Shown here in pieces: positions 44,224 through 55,700 of a stretch of 64,000 nt of DNA. Every line of letters begins with the position of its first letter. Position 1 is the stretch's first letter. The notes beneath the pieces are model-generated. The model was not told the origin of the DNA and did not search any database. It was given only the letters and a program-made list of their open reading frames with translations. Source of the stretch: Dermatemys mawii. Taxonomy: Eukaryota; Chordata; Testudines; Dermatemydidae. The DNA lies in the NCBI GenBank assembly GCA_007922305.1, contig ML677373.1:16684242-16748241 (forward strand), in the 5' to 3' direction. The position numbers and the translations under genes are program-made.

Positions 44224-45309
44224 CAAGAGAGTGTTGGCTGCGAGGGGAAGGGAACACTCTGCTAGAACAACCAGTGGACAATCATGTGTCCAGAAATTTT
44301 GTGTGGAGCACAAAATGTGGCTTTTCACCTGAATGTTGGAAAGTGGTGGCAGACAGATTTTTCATGTTCACAACCTAAGTCTCATGCTTAGCAGTAAAAG
44401 TAGGCAGTAGACTTTGTGTATCTTGTAGGCTTGAATGCAATGCAAATAATTAAGATCAGCTGAAGGGCAAAAATCTCTCACATCCAACAGTGGCTGCCAT
44501 TTCTTAGTCTGCACACAGACTTCCCATTAATATCAGTGGGAACTCTGCACAAGCTGTAAGAAGGCATGCCATTGAAGCACAATGGATGGAAGACCAGGCC
44601 AGATGAAATGGGCTAAGACAATGGATATACATGATGACTTAAAAATGAGCCAACATCCTTATTCCATCAGTGTAGCAATTTAGCCTTCTTAACTGAAGCC
44701 CTGGAAACAATGGGACTGAACATCTGATGGTGTGAATTGAGGCAGTAGCACTGAAAGCACAGGGGATATGTCAGTTTGCACCAGCTAATGAGCTGGCCCC
44801 ATTGACTTTTAAACACTCATCAAAATGGCCATAAATGCAAATGTATAGATGTCAAAAGCCTATGTTAGGCTTATAGGGTTTGATTCAAAAAAGGATATTC
44901 ATGCATCAAATCAAAGGGTGTATTTTAATTACAAAGATGGAACACTGTATATTTTGCTTGTAAGAAGAGTTGACACAAAAATGAGGCAGGATGTGGCATG
45001 TGGTTCAGTTTAATCTAGAGCATAGTTTTGGTCATGGAAAATGCGTTTGGCCATAGGGGACTAGGTCTTTTAAACTATAAAAAGTCAGCATGGTTCTCCA
45101 TTCCCTTTTGTGGAATTTGTATCGTCTGTACCACATTTGCATAGTATTTATGACATTAATATTGGCAAGGGGAGCAGAAAGGCAGTGTGGTTTTCTGGCT
45201 GTACAGACGACGGGAGGCAGGAGAACTAGAAACTCAAACTAGCTGTGACACCGCATGAACTTCAGCAAGACACACACCCCCAGTTACAGTTGTCTTTGGA
45301 GCTGTTCTG
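44224..45309. other. Intergenic, no gene seen
   Basis: 44500-44580 may be a worn palindromic element (CAGACTTCCCATTAATATCA). No coding signal. Confidence 0.35.
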
Positions 45310-45895
45310 AGCCTCTGAGTTAGAGTTTGGGGCTGGGTCAGGTTCTGAGGTTAGGCCACCTATAGCCCCTACCCAAAACCTAAAGTTGGGGTTGGGGTTG
45401 ATGGCCTATGCAAAGGTTAGAGTGGGGCCTAGTGATGGCCTCAGGCTATGGTTAGCATTGGGTCCCATAGGTGGCATTTGGGTTGGGGGCCTGTAGATTG
45501 TCCTGAGATAGGGTTTGGGTTGGGGCCTGTAAGTGATGCTGAGCTAAGGGTAGGGTTGGGGCTACGGTTAGAGTGGGTCTGGCTAGGTTTAGGCTTAGAG
45601 CTGGATCACAGCCCAGGGTTACAGTTCGGGCTGGGGCTGTAGTTAGCCCCAGGGTAAAATTAAGATTGGGACTAGTTGGAGGTGCTGGGCCTGAGTTAGA
45701 ACCGGGGCCCATTGGCTGTGAGCTAGAGTTGGCTGGGGACTTTCAGAGGCCCTGAGCAAGTGTGAGGTTTGTGGACAGAGCTAGATCAGGCTTGATGGAG
45801 ATGGTTGAGAGTCCTAAAATAGAGCTGGGGCCTCCAGGGCAGCCCAGGCTATGATTACGGCTGGGGAATCAGATGAGGAACTGTATCCAGTCTAG
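45310..45895. repeat. G-rich degenerate minisatellite, left part
   Basis: A loose tandem array of roughly 50-60 bp units built from GGGTTGGGG, AGGGTTAGGGTT-like and GGCCTGTAGATGG blocks. Strong G/C asymmetry between strands. Open frames on both strands (45448-45755) follow from the repetition. It continues beyond the inserted MITE at 46174. Confidence 0.75.
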
Positions 45896-46170
45896 GGGCT
45901 TGTCTTCACTAGAGCCAGGAGAGATCGATCTTATGGCGATCGATTTATCGCGTCTCATCAAGACGCGATAAATCGATCACCAGCAGCGCCCCCGTCGACT
46001 CCGTAACTCCAGCTCAACAAAAGGCGCAAGCTGGAGTTGACAGGGGAGCGCGCCGCCGCCATGAGGACGGCAGGTAAGTCAGCTGTAGATACGCCGATTT
46101 CAGCTACATTATTAACGTAGCTGAAATTGCATATCTACAGTCGATCCCCCGCCCTAGTGAAGACCAGCCC
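45896..46170 (+). mobile_element. Compound-hairpin MITE (Harbinger-like), copy B
   Basis: 275 bp, ends GGGCTTGTCTTCACTAG and CTAGTGAAGACCAGCCC, flanked by TAG on both sides (45893-45895, 46171-46173). It contains hairpin GGCGATCGATTTATCGCGTC / GACGCGATAAATCGATC (45936-45979), the GTCGACTCC/CTCCAGCT region (45992-46050) and TTTCAGCTACATTA / TAACGTAGCTGAAA (46098-46127). Inserted cleanly in the minisatellite, so younger than it. Confidence 0.85.
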
Positions 46171-46173
46171 TAG

Positions 46174-46372
46174 GATTAGGGTTAAGATATGTAGATGGCA
46201 CCTGAATAGAGTGAGGGCATGTAAGTGGCCCAGAGCTAGGGTTAGGGTTGCAGCTGCAGATGGCCATATGGCTTGAGGTTCCTAGAGGGCTAGGGTTAGT
46301 GTTGAAGTTAGCTATGTCCTTGGGCTAAGGCTAGGCTGGCTGCCTGTTGGTGGCCCCAGGCTAGGGTTAAAG
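46174..46372. repeat. G-rich degenerate minisatellite, right part
   Basis: GGATTAGGGTTAAG, GAGCTAGGGTTAGGGTTGCA and GGGCTAGGGTTAGTGTTGAA continue the array of 45310-45895. The TTAGGG-like hexamers are part of the longer unit and not a telomeric run. Confidence 0.75.
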
Positions 46373-48404
46373 TTAAAACCTCAGTTTCTTAATGAAGATA
46401 ATACAGTTGACACTAATGCAGGGGATAATGTGAAGCTTAATGGATGTATCCACTGTGAAGGAAAGATAATGCACTACGTAAACACTAAGGGTGACTATCA
46501 TCGCATTTGCTAATGCAAAGTGAAGATGGATGCATAGAAATGAGCTGAAGAATGCTACGGTCTCTAGTGGAAGAGAGGAGACGTGTTAATAGTACATATT
46601 GTAATTACTAAAACTAAAATGTGGGGAGGACTCTGGGGCTAATGTCCCAGCTTATCTAAATAGCATTTTGAAATCTTTTGCCCTAATGCTTATCTCAGTG
46701 ATATCTAAAAGGTGTTTCTTCAAAAGGAGCCCTGTTCCCTAGTATGGTGCTGGGGGACTGGATCAATACTGACCGAGATTCAAGTGTGCCACTTACTGAA
46801 TTATCAGTCCTGCTATTTGGTCATGCATCAGCTGGCTCAAACCTATATAGCTTATCAGGAGATGGTAGCCATAGGTGAAATAGCTGTGATCGCATTAAGG
46901 GAGGAGACCAAATGCTGCATTTCCTGGAATGTGCAAGCCTGAATAGATTGCATGCTGTTATTTAATGCAATAAGCAGAGCTGCAGGTGGCCACATTTTCA
47001 GCAGAGGTGTGCAACCTGAAAACATTTGCATATTCAGTGAGCTTGGTATGTGTTATTGACTGTCTGCTGTCCTGAGTCTATCTAAAAGAGGCATGTTTCA
47101 GATGTGGTGTGACAAGTAAAAGTGATTCCAGCCAAGATCCTCTGTTTTCTGTTTTACTTATGGGTACAATGCCAACCCATAGATAGTCACCTGTCTCCAT
47201 TTGGGCATCTCAATTTGTGCCCTATTGTAACATGGCTGTGGTTTAAGTTACCTGTCAGAGTCTCCCTTTGAGGACACACATGTTTCCTAAGCAGCTTTTA
47301 ATTAGGTTTCTTTGGTCTTCACAAAGTATGGGGCATGATTTTCCAGGTTGTCTCAGGGATTAAGTCACCAGGTTCCCATTAAAATTAACTGGAGTTGGGT
47401 ATTCAAATTGCTTTGAAAAATCTAACTTTTAGTCTTCTTTTGGTGTTGTTTTTCTTCACTGGGGCTGCATGAGCCTTCTCTTAAGCACTTGCTTAAGTGT
47501 TTGGGTCACCATGTGGGCCTAAGACGCTTCTTAAACCTTGCCTTTATTAGTCTAACTCAGCGGGAAATCTCATCAGATTTTGGACAGGGTAGATTTGCCA
47601 ACCTGAGCTTTACATCTCTGTCTAGAAGGGTGAAGTGAAGGCAGATAAAAACAATCAGGAGAGAGAAATCTCAGCAAAGAAAAATAAGCATATAGTTAAT
47701 AGTGATGCACTGTTGGGATCTGAGGCAGCTACAGGTATGACAGGAGACGGGGAGCAGTCTTCCAAAGAATTGGGTTCAAAAGCTATACAGTTGCAAATAA
47801 TATTTTAAAGAATAAATACAAAGTTCCAATACCATTCATTTTCCTCAGTCTAACTAACAATAAAGCCATTAAAATGCATCTACTATCTCCACACTACTGT
47901 CTACTAATGCAGAGCCAGCACCTAGTTCTGCAACCCTCACTTAGGTTGGTGAGTCCAGCTCTGAGACCCATGAACCCAGTCGAGAGGTTGAATTGCCATC
48001 TACCTATGCTTGGTTGGGCAGAGACAGGAAGCACAAGAAGTTTCCATCATGATCCTTGCAAATCTTGTGCAAAGGGCAGAGCATGAAAGCAGCCCCAGTG
48101 AGACAGGACTTGGTCCTTGTTTGTTATAGGAACCCCAGGAGGAATCACATCCACAAGAGCTGGGTAGTAGGTGGAGCTGTGGACCTGCTCTTTCCTCCAG
48201 ATCAACCCATAGATAGGTATCTGCAAACCATGAGGAATCAACCCTTCATGTGCATTGAGCAGCCCTGGAAGAGTGTCCTTCTTGATGCATTGCACCATCT
48301 GGTGCACCTGAATTAGCTGCTCTGCTGATCAGTGCAAGTCTCTCATCACCAGGTGGGATAGAAATAAGCATAACAGTGTGAATTAATGGGATGAGTGAGT
48401 GCTA
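46373..48404. other. Intergenic, no gene seen
   Basis: The frame pair at 48047-48316 is open on both strands for about 86 codons. I do not recognise either product, and mutual openness argues for chance or an unrecognised repeat. Confidence 0.35.
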
Positions 48405-48540
48405 GACTGACAGCTAGCTACTCAGTTTTTTCAAGCCTGATTCTAACATTAACTCGCTCCATATCATGAGTCCTTGAAACTAACTTCTTTGCCTCAGTTT
48501 CCTAATCGGCTAAATGGTGGTAACAATACTTCTGGACCCT
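48405..48540 (+). mobile_element. Degraded SINE
   Basis: GTGCTAGACTGACAGCTAGC resembles the tRNA head region and TTTGCCTCAGTTTCCTAATC the core. The tail is lost. Confidence 0.5.
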
Positions 48541-51390
48541 ACAGGGGGCTGATTGGCCACTGCACAGCTGTCACGTGGCAATGATTTCGAGTGACTACCA
48601 AAATGAGTGTAGCATTCAACACGAGGAAGAGCGATTTGCTAAATGAACTGGGACGCTTTTCAATTAACCAGGGAGCATGTCTGTTGAAAATGAAGAAGTG
48701 ATTTAATAGGATTTTTGTTTCCTACTGGCTGTGAGGCAGGGCTGTGGAGCTATGTCTGTAGACATTTAAAGCAGGAATAAGTTGATGCACAAAGCTTGTG
48801 TTTTCAAAAGCTCTAGCTGCAGATGCTCTGCATTGCTACTGTCTAGGGTATACGATGCTAAAACCAGAGGAACAAACTCTGAATTGAAACAGGAGTTATT
48901 AATACACCACGCAAACATGTCTTTAATTTTGAAGCAAAAGGAGGAAAGTGCTATTTAGTGCAATTAGAAGAGATCAGTTTTCTAAAGTTAGATGTCACAA
49001 GAGGATACTTGTCAAGCAACATGGTGATCATATTTTATTAGCACAATATTTCCAATGCATACTCATTTAATATGGAGCAAAATGCATTGCTTTCATTAAC
49101 AAAAACATTCCTTTTGTTATGCCTGGCATTATGGCACTGCAATCAGGAAAAATAAAATATAACCTTGCCATGGAAATGTTGATTTCACTCCAGCCTCCTA
49201 GTTTGTGTGTGTGTCTCTCTCTCTTTTAACCATGCCCATGAACGTCTAACATTTAGCTCTAGTACATCTAATGAAATTACATTCTTGAGGACTGGTGTTC
49301 TGGTATTAAAGTTGTCAACATAAAAATATCAAATACCACAGTTAGTATTGCTGGGGTGTTTTTACTATTAAATTAAATCTGGAATAAAAATAATTGTCCT
49401 TGGATCTTTTTTTAAAAAAGAATTTCAGTAGCTTAGTTTAAAATGCTAAATATTTCTTGTAGGATTCTTTTGAGTGTTTAGTAGGGAACATCAGTTTATG
49501 GTAGATTGAGTGTAGACTAATGTCTGTGAAGTGACACAGTACAATTAACCTACGGGGTGGGGGGAAAAGGTCTAAATCATATGTTCAATTTTTTTTTCCT
49601 GCATTCCTTGGAGGGTTCCATATGTTTACCTTTAACTGACTTTAGACTGTGTGTCCTTCTGTGGCTGCTGGGAAGGGCTATTACATTCTTTCATGTCTGT
49701 TACTTTATGAAGGAATTTGAAGCCAGATAAAAAATAACAGGAGAGCACAACAGTATGAAACACAAATAATCCTTGATGAGATGCACATCTTGAATAGGGA
49801 TTAGGAAATGTTTTGCACCTATTTCTTTGCTTTGAGCTGTTAGACTTTAAAATTCCAAAAGGGGGCACTCTTACCCTCTGTCCAAAATATAATCCGACAA
49901 AATACAGCAAAGGTCTCTAATATTGTTCTGAAGTGAAAAGTGTATTAAGTTCTTGTATTACTTTGGTAATATTAAAGTTTAACACTGGTATATTAGTGAT
50001 AAAAATGCTTATTTCTTTTAAAGAGTGACTTTTTAGAAATGTCAGATACTGGAGGTTATTGTTTTCTTATTAGACACAATAATAAGAATAAGAACATTGT
50101 CACTATTCACTTGGTATGATTATGGTTAAGGTTATCAAATGTCTGTAGCTGAAGAGATGGTTATTGCTGATGGAGAGAACCATAAACATGTCAGCCGACA
50201 TACACTCTTCATTTGCTTTTGGGCATAAATCAAACACATTTATGATGAAGATTAAGAGGAAAATGGAATCCCAAACTGCTCCCCAGTCTTCCAGCTAATT
50301 AAAAAGTGTCTGAGTCAAATGTGTAAGTCAAAAAATGTATGATTTCTTGAGGAATGTAATTTATTGCCAAATCAGTTTCAATTGGTATGTTGCTCTTATT
50401 TCTATAGAGTACCTGGTAGAAATATAGTTTATATTCTTTTAAATAAACTCTCTAAGGAATACATCAGCCATTCATTTGTAATAAATAAGTTAAGTATATA
50501 ATGTAATATCTGTTATGAAAACATGCTACCTATTAAAATGGACTGCAGTGTGCATTAATAGCTATATACACCACAAGGTAATTATCTAAATAGTCTTTGT
50601 TACATTGTCCAGACTTTCATAACCTTCTTGCAGTTAAATATCACTATCAGTCCAGCAAAGATTCTAAATCAGAACTATAGGTAGACAGGCTGGCTAACTG
50701 TAGGCTCCATTAAGGAATGTCATCCCAAAGAGAACTGTCAAGCCAATATCAAACCCTCTGGAAGGGTGCCGCACATGGAATTTCAATGGGGACAGGATAA
50801 TGGGTGAGTTGTACCTAACAGTTTAGTGCAGAGATCTTGCATATTGAAATCCACTTCCTTGGCTTTACCATTAGTGATACTAGAAAGAGCAAGAAGAGGT
50901 GTTGGTGCAGATGGCATCAGTACTAGAAGTCTGGATGAAGCTCACTTTTCGAGTTGTCTTTACTGTAAGCTGGAGCGTTGGTGGAATCAGTTTGATGTCC
51001 ATCGAGAAGGTGACAGGGAACTAAGAAGCTGAGTTCTCACTCCGGACTGATCTGAAAATTCCAGAAGACAGTCAAGATATCTCAGAATGCTAGGAAGACT
51101 CACACTGGAACCCGACTCCACTATGAGATTATGCTTCAAGTCATATCGAACACAATGCATATAACTCTTGCCAAACAAATTCCAGTTGGGAATTTCTCTC
51201 CCACTTAATGCAAACTATGACCGGTATGATTCCAAACCACCACATGAATGTAGAAGGAGACATATTGCCATAGTTCTTGTAACTTGCAAAGAAAAATCTT
51301 TTCCATGTCACCTTAGAAACCAATGTCGGCTGTGCCACTACAATGTTTGTTCTGTTTTCTTCTACAGTGGCAATTTAATACATGGGACAT
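48541..51390. other. Repeat-poor AT-rich region, no gene seen
   Basis: Almost 3 kb without a repeat I can recognise and without a plausible coding frame. Such stretches in vertebrate gene deserts often hold conserved regulatory DNA, but nothing in the sequence alone proves it. Confidence 0.4.
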
Positions 51391-51466
51391 GATTCAGCTC
51401 TCACCCCAGTTTTATTCCAGGATAACTCCATTGAGTTATCTACCTGTGTGAGATCAGAATTGAGCC
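51391..51466. repeat. Dispersed palindromic element
   Basis: GATTCAGCTCTCACCCCAGT, GGATAACTCCATTGAGTTAT and GTGTGAGATCAGAATTGAGC. Arms pair imperfectly around TCCATTGA. Confidence 0.55.
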
Positions 51467-51753
51467 AAACAAACCAAAACAAAACCAATTTTCCCAAACA
51501 ATCCTCAATTAAAAAAAATTAATATGCAAAGTATTTAAAACATTTATCTATCACACAGACGATCAGAGCTCCATCACAATAGAAGAGTCTTAAACTAGGC
51601 ACTGTTGCATTTTTCTCAGGGAGTTTGTTTAATTTCACCTTCTGCACAGCAAGTAACTTAATTTTCTTTTTTGATAGTTCATGACTGTCAAATGCTCGTT
51701 GGCTGCACATGCATATTTTTGGCATCCTTCCCCACACAGATCAATACTTTAAA

Positions 51754-51814
51754 GGGCCAGACTGTCAGCTGGTGTAAATTAGTGTACTTTCCAGCGAAGT
51801 GGAGGATCTAGTCT
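51754..51814. repeat. Dispersed palindromic element
   Basis: GGGCCAGACTGTCAGCTGGT, then GTAAATTAGTGTACTTTCCA and GGAGGATCTAG. Right arm short. Confidence 0.55.
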
Positions 51815-52180
51815 TTTGTTTGTGCTTTTAGTTTCAGGGTCAGTGTTATAGGACTGGCCAGATATATGTTTGGGGTGGGATGGTGACGCTGCATTGCTTC
51901 TGATTTTGGTTTTATTTAAACATTTATCTTCGTTTCAGATTTTAAAAGTTTCTAGTGTTTAAAGTTCCCAGAGACTTCCACATTTTATGAATTTAGAAAT
52001 AATTACAATTAATTTGTTGTTATTCCTCAGGTCTTTATGTCAATTACAATTTGCACCTCATCCTTATAAAACTAACATTGTACAATTTCCTATAACAGGA
52101 CCCAACCCTGCAAATGCTCACTACTGCAAGTAGTCTAGTTGAAATCAATGGACTACTCATGGCCACAAGTGCTACAGACA

Positions 52181-52577
52181 CAGGTGCTGGAACTCAGGGT
52201 GCTCTTGCACCCCCTGGCATGAAGTGATTACCATCCTATATAGGATTTCTAGCAGTGGCATAGCCAGGATGGGACACGTGGGTGCCCCCGAATTTGGGTG
52301 GGCGGCCCAGTGGTCGGGGCTTTCCCCGCCCCACCTGCCCAGCTGGAGTGCGGGGTCAGGATGTGGGGGCTTGCCCTACTCTGCCTGCCTGGCACTTCTG
52401 CCAGGGAGCGGGATCAGGGCATGGGACTTGCAAGCTGGAGTGTTGGATGGGCAGAATGGGGCAAGTGCTGGGGAAGGAGCAGAAACAGGGCTGGGGGTGG
52501 GGTGGGCTGGATGCCCTGATTTACAGTTCGGTTCAATGGCCCTCAGCCCCCCTATACAAATTGTTCCAGCACCCCTG
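52181..52577. mobile_element. hAT-like MITE, interrupted by a second one
   Basis: Outer ends CAGGTGCTGGAAC and GTTCCAGCACCCCTG are inverted repeats. The two parts (52181-52252 and 52519-52577) join into one short element once the inner insertion is removed. A clear outer target duplication is not seen. Frames such as 52224-52634 cross both elements and are artefacts. Confidence 0.65.
52253..52518. mobile_element. Inner hAT-like insertion
   Basis: Starts CAGTGGCATAGCCAGG and ends GGATGCCCTG, flanked by ATTTCTAG (52245-52252) and ATTTACAG (52519-52526), 6 of 8 identical. GC-rich interior. The nesting makes it younger than its host element. Confidence 0.6.
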
Positions 52578-52627
52578 ACTACGGGTGGTGGTGTCTGCAG
52601 AATTGGACTCCACAATACGAACGCCAT

Positions 52628-52713
52628 GAGCTAGATCCCCAGCGGGTGTAAATTGGCATGACTCCAGTCACTTCCGTAGAGTGACACTGATTTACACCTG
52701 AGCATCTGGCTCA
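52628..52713. repeat. Dispersed palindromic element, near full length
   Basis: GAGCTAGATCCCCAGCGGGT, GTAAATTGGCATGACTCCAG, then AGTGACACTGATTTACACCT and ATCTGGCTC. Left and right arms are inverted repeats. Confidence 0.65.
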
Positions 52714-55700
52714 TAGACTCACAATTCTTTTTTTTGTGCAGCAACAGGAGATAAGTTTTCAGGTGCTGTATAAACTAAAGCAAAAATGGATTACAGTTGC
52801 ACTCTACTTTCATTATGACAAACAGCATACATGTGAAATGGATATTTTTAATAATGCGATCTTTAGCCTTGTTACACATTAGATGACGTAGATCATTTTA
52901 AACCCACACTGGCTTTAAAAATAATCTTGCTGCTAGGAAGACCATAGAAATTGCTCCATTATCTGTAAAAATTATAGAGAGATTTATTCTGGATTTTTAA
53001 AAAAATTTCTGAAATAAACCTTTGCTTATAGATTTTTTTTTAATTGTCACATACATGGCATTTTTCAAGTAAATAAGAGTATAAGGTTTATATTATTTTA
53101 ACTGTATATTGTATTTGTCTTCCCAACACTGTGGTTTTTAGTACTGTGAATACCGTAGTATGGAGCCAGCCTATTAAACAGCCTGTTTTTGTAAGGAAAC
53201 TGTTAGTCCACCTACAATATTCTATTGCTTACTGTGTTCCTCCAATATGCTTAGCATTCCACAATCTAAATGATCATTTGTTGAACAAATTCATGCTTTT
53301 ATTAGTCAAAATACAGAGAAAACAGAGCCCCCCTGTTTCAAGATATTTGCTAATGCACGGTTAATTATCACATATACCTTACTATAATTCATTTTACAGG
53401 GAGACCTCCTGCAGGTAACATACTAGCAGTTTATGAAGCAAAATAACCTCACTATAGATTCGGACTGTTTCACTACTGGTCAGACAGTTGCTGCTTCTAG
53501 GCCTTCTCACTTCACATTGCTAATTTGAACAAGGCTTTATTTTTATATTTGTCAGCAGCAAGACTGTAGCATGGTTGTTAAACCTCTCCCAGGCCTAATT
53601 AGAGTAGCAATGCTAGCATTCATAATGAATCTCGTGTCCTGGGTTGGAGGAGGTAGCCCGGGTGCTACAGTAGCTTCCTGGCAGACAGTTGCTGGCAGGT
53701 TTAAGGTAGCTTGTGGCTTGCAATATTAAGTGACTGTTGAAATTCATTGACTCCACTGCGGCTTATGTGTCTAGATGACAACAAGTTTACACGGTGCTTT
53801 TATAGTTACAGCAAATGGGTCCATTTAAATATTTATTAGGTGATTATGGTGATGTGAAATGGAAAAAAAAAATTGCAAAATACAGCATTGCATGTATAAC
53901 TGTTTTAACTGTTTATACAAAATAGGGCTGTGGTATCATTTGAAATTACAGCATCTTTTTTTCCTCATAAATATTTATAATGTATCAGTAGCCAGGCAAG
54001 CTAGTTTATTTGCATTTTGTTTCTTATTTAATCTGACATCCATTTGGGCAGCCATTAAAAGCTCGCCCTCTGATTTGACTGAAGTATATTTCAATCAGCA
54101 CTCGAGTGACATTTTGATTAGCCTGGGTGAGAATCAGTTCTAGGAGCTCTTTTGGCTTTCTGAGGCACAGAAAGGAGGAGTGTTGGCTGCAGACGTTTGA
54201 CGATGGGAATCATGGCAAAAAGTTTGCCTCTTGCAAACTTTTCCTTGCAAGCAATTTGTCAGAATCTTAGAATCAAACTTAGTCAACTCAATTCATTTTA
54301 CTCTTCATTTAGACCTTTTGTATTGCTGCAAGAGAAGAGACCACCAAAGCTGTGTGGATATCTTTACCAAAAATTAACCAGCAGCCATGGTAAATTATGG
54401 ATTTAAGTAGAATGCTAGGATCAACTACCTTGTGTATATAGGTAGATGGGAAGCACATTTTTTAAAAAACCCTGCTCTGTTGAAAGTATTAACTGCTGCC
54501 GTTTACCTCCATATCAACGAAAGAGGTGAGGGCAAATCAAAATCTGTCTCTAAGCCAAAAGCAACAGAGTTTATTGTTCAGTTTTAGAGAGGGAAATGAA
54601 CTGATAATGCATATTCAGAGCTGTCAAAGCACCTCAAAGTTCATTGCCAGTGTTCACACCGATACATAGGCAGCGTGAGGAAAAATCAAGAAAGGAGGAG
54701 GAAGTTTGAATAGAGCTTCGACTTATAAATAATGAGAGAACCCATCTACATATAGCCAGTAATTTGATCTGAAATTGTGCTGGGAGACTGGAAGAGAGAG
54801 GATTGCATTCATGTCACTATCATTAAAGCTGTGTTGCCATTACTTGGCTGTTTAAATTCACTCCAGGCAAAAGGCTGCCATCCAGCCTCATTGCTGTAGA
54901 ACTAGAAAGAGGTTTAAGTCTTGCCTGTTATGTGCTGAGGCAAATCTGGAGTTGGGGAGTTACTCTCACTTTAAAATGGGCGATAACTTAGCACAGAATT
55001 TGGCCCATGAAATTTAACATATGCCTCTACATGATGACCAAAATTGACCTAAAGTTGACGGAAAGATTCCCATCATCTTCAGCAGACTTTGGATACATCC
55101 CTTAGCTTTATATGTTAACATTTGTTGAATTTAATTGGTCCCGAAGACCTGCTGCATTCCAGATGCTTTGCACCTCTTCACTGTAAAGCATCCCTAAAAA
55201 CTAGATTGGGAGCATCACACATCCTGATTGCCACTTTAGGAGACATGGTCAGGGGAAAGTGGGCAAGGCCAGGACCACTCCACAGCCCCTGGCAAAGGCA
55301 ATTATTTTTTAGGGCATTGGCATTCGTAAACCAACATAACTGAGCTATGTCAGGTACCTGAGCATGGGCCAATATTGGGGAACCCCATCCCTGTTGTCAC
55401 TTTACCTCCTTGAGATGCACCATGCACTCTGCAGCTGCAGCCAAAAATCAGAATCACCCTGTCTCTTGGAAGGAATACAAACAACGATCTCTTTCATCAC
55501 GGCAAGAGATTGAATTGGATATTTTCTGAAATCCATAGTCATTGGAGGAGGCAGAAGAGACAGTTTGTTTCGCAGGCTAACCCAAGGCCTTGAGAGTCCC
55601 ATGGCTCATAGGCACTGCTATAATACAATTAATTAATAATAATTAATAATAATTCAGTAATGCTCTTAACCTACCCCCTCCCCCCAAAATAAATTCTCAC

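Noticed and set aside
46174..46260. Interstitial telomere repeat
   Set aside because: The TTAGGG-like words occur singly or in pairs inside a longer unit and are not in a pure hexamer run.
52224..52634. 136-codon frame
   Set aside because: It crosses two nested hAT-like elements. The composition explains the openness.
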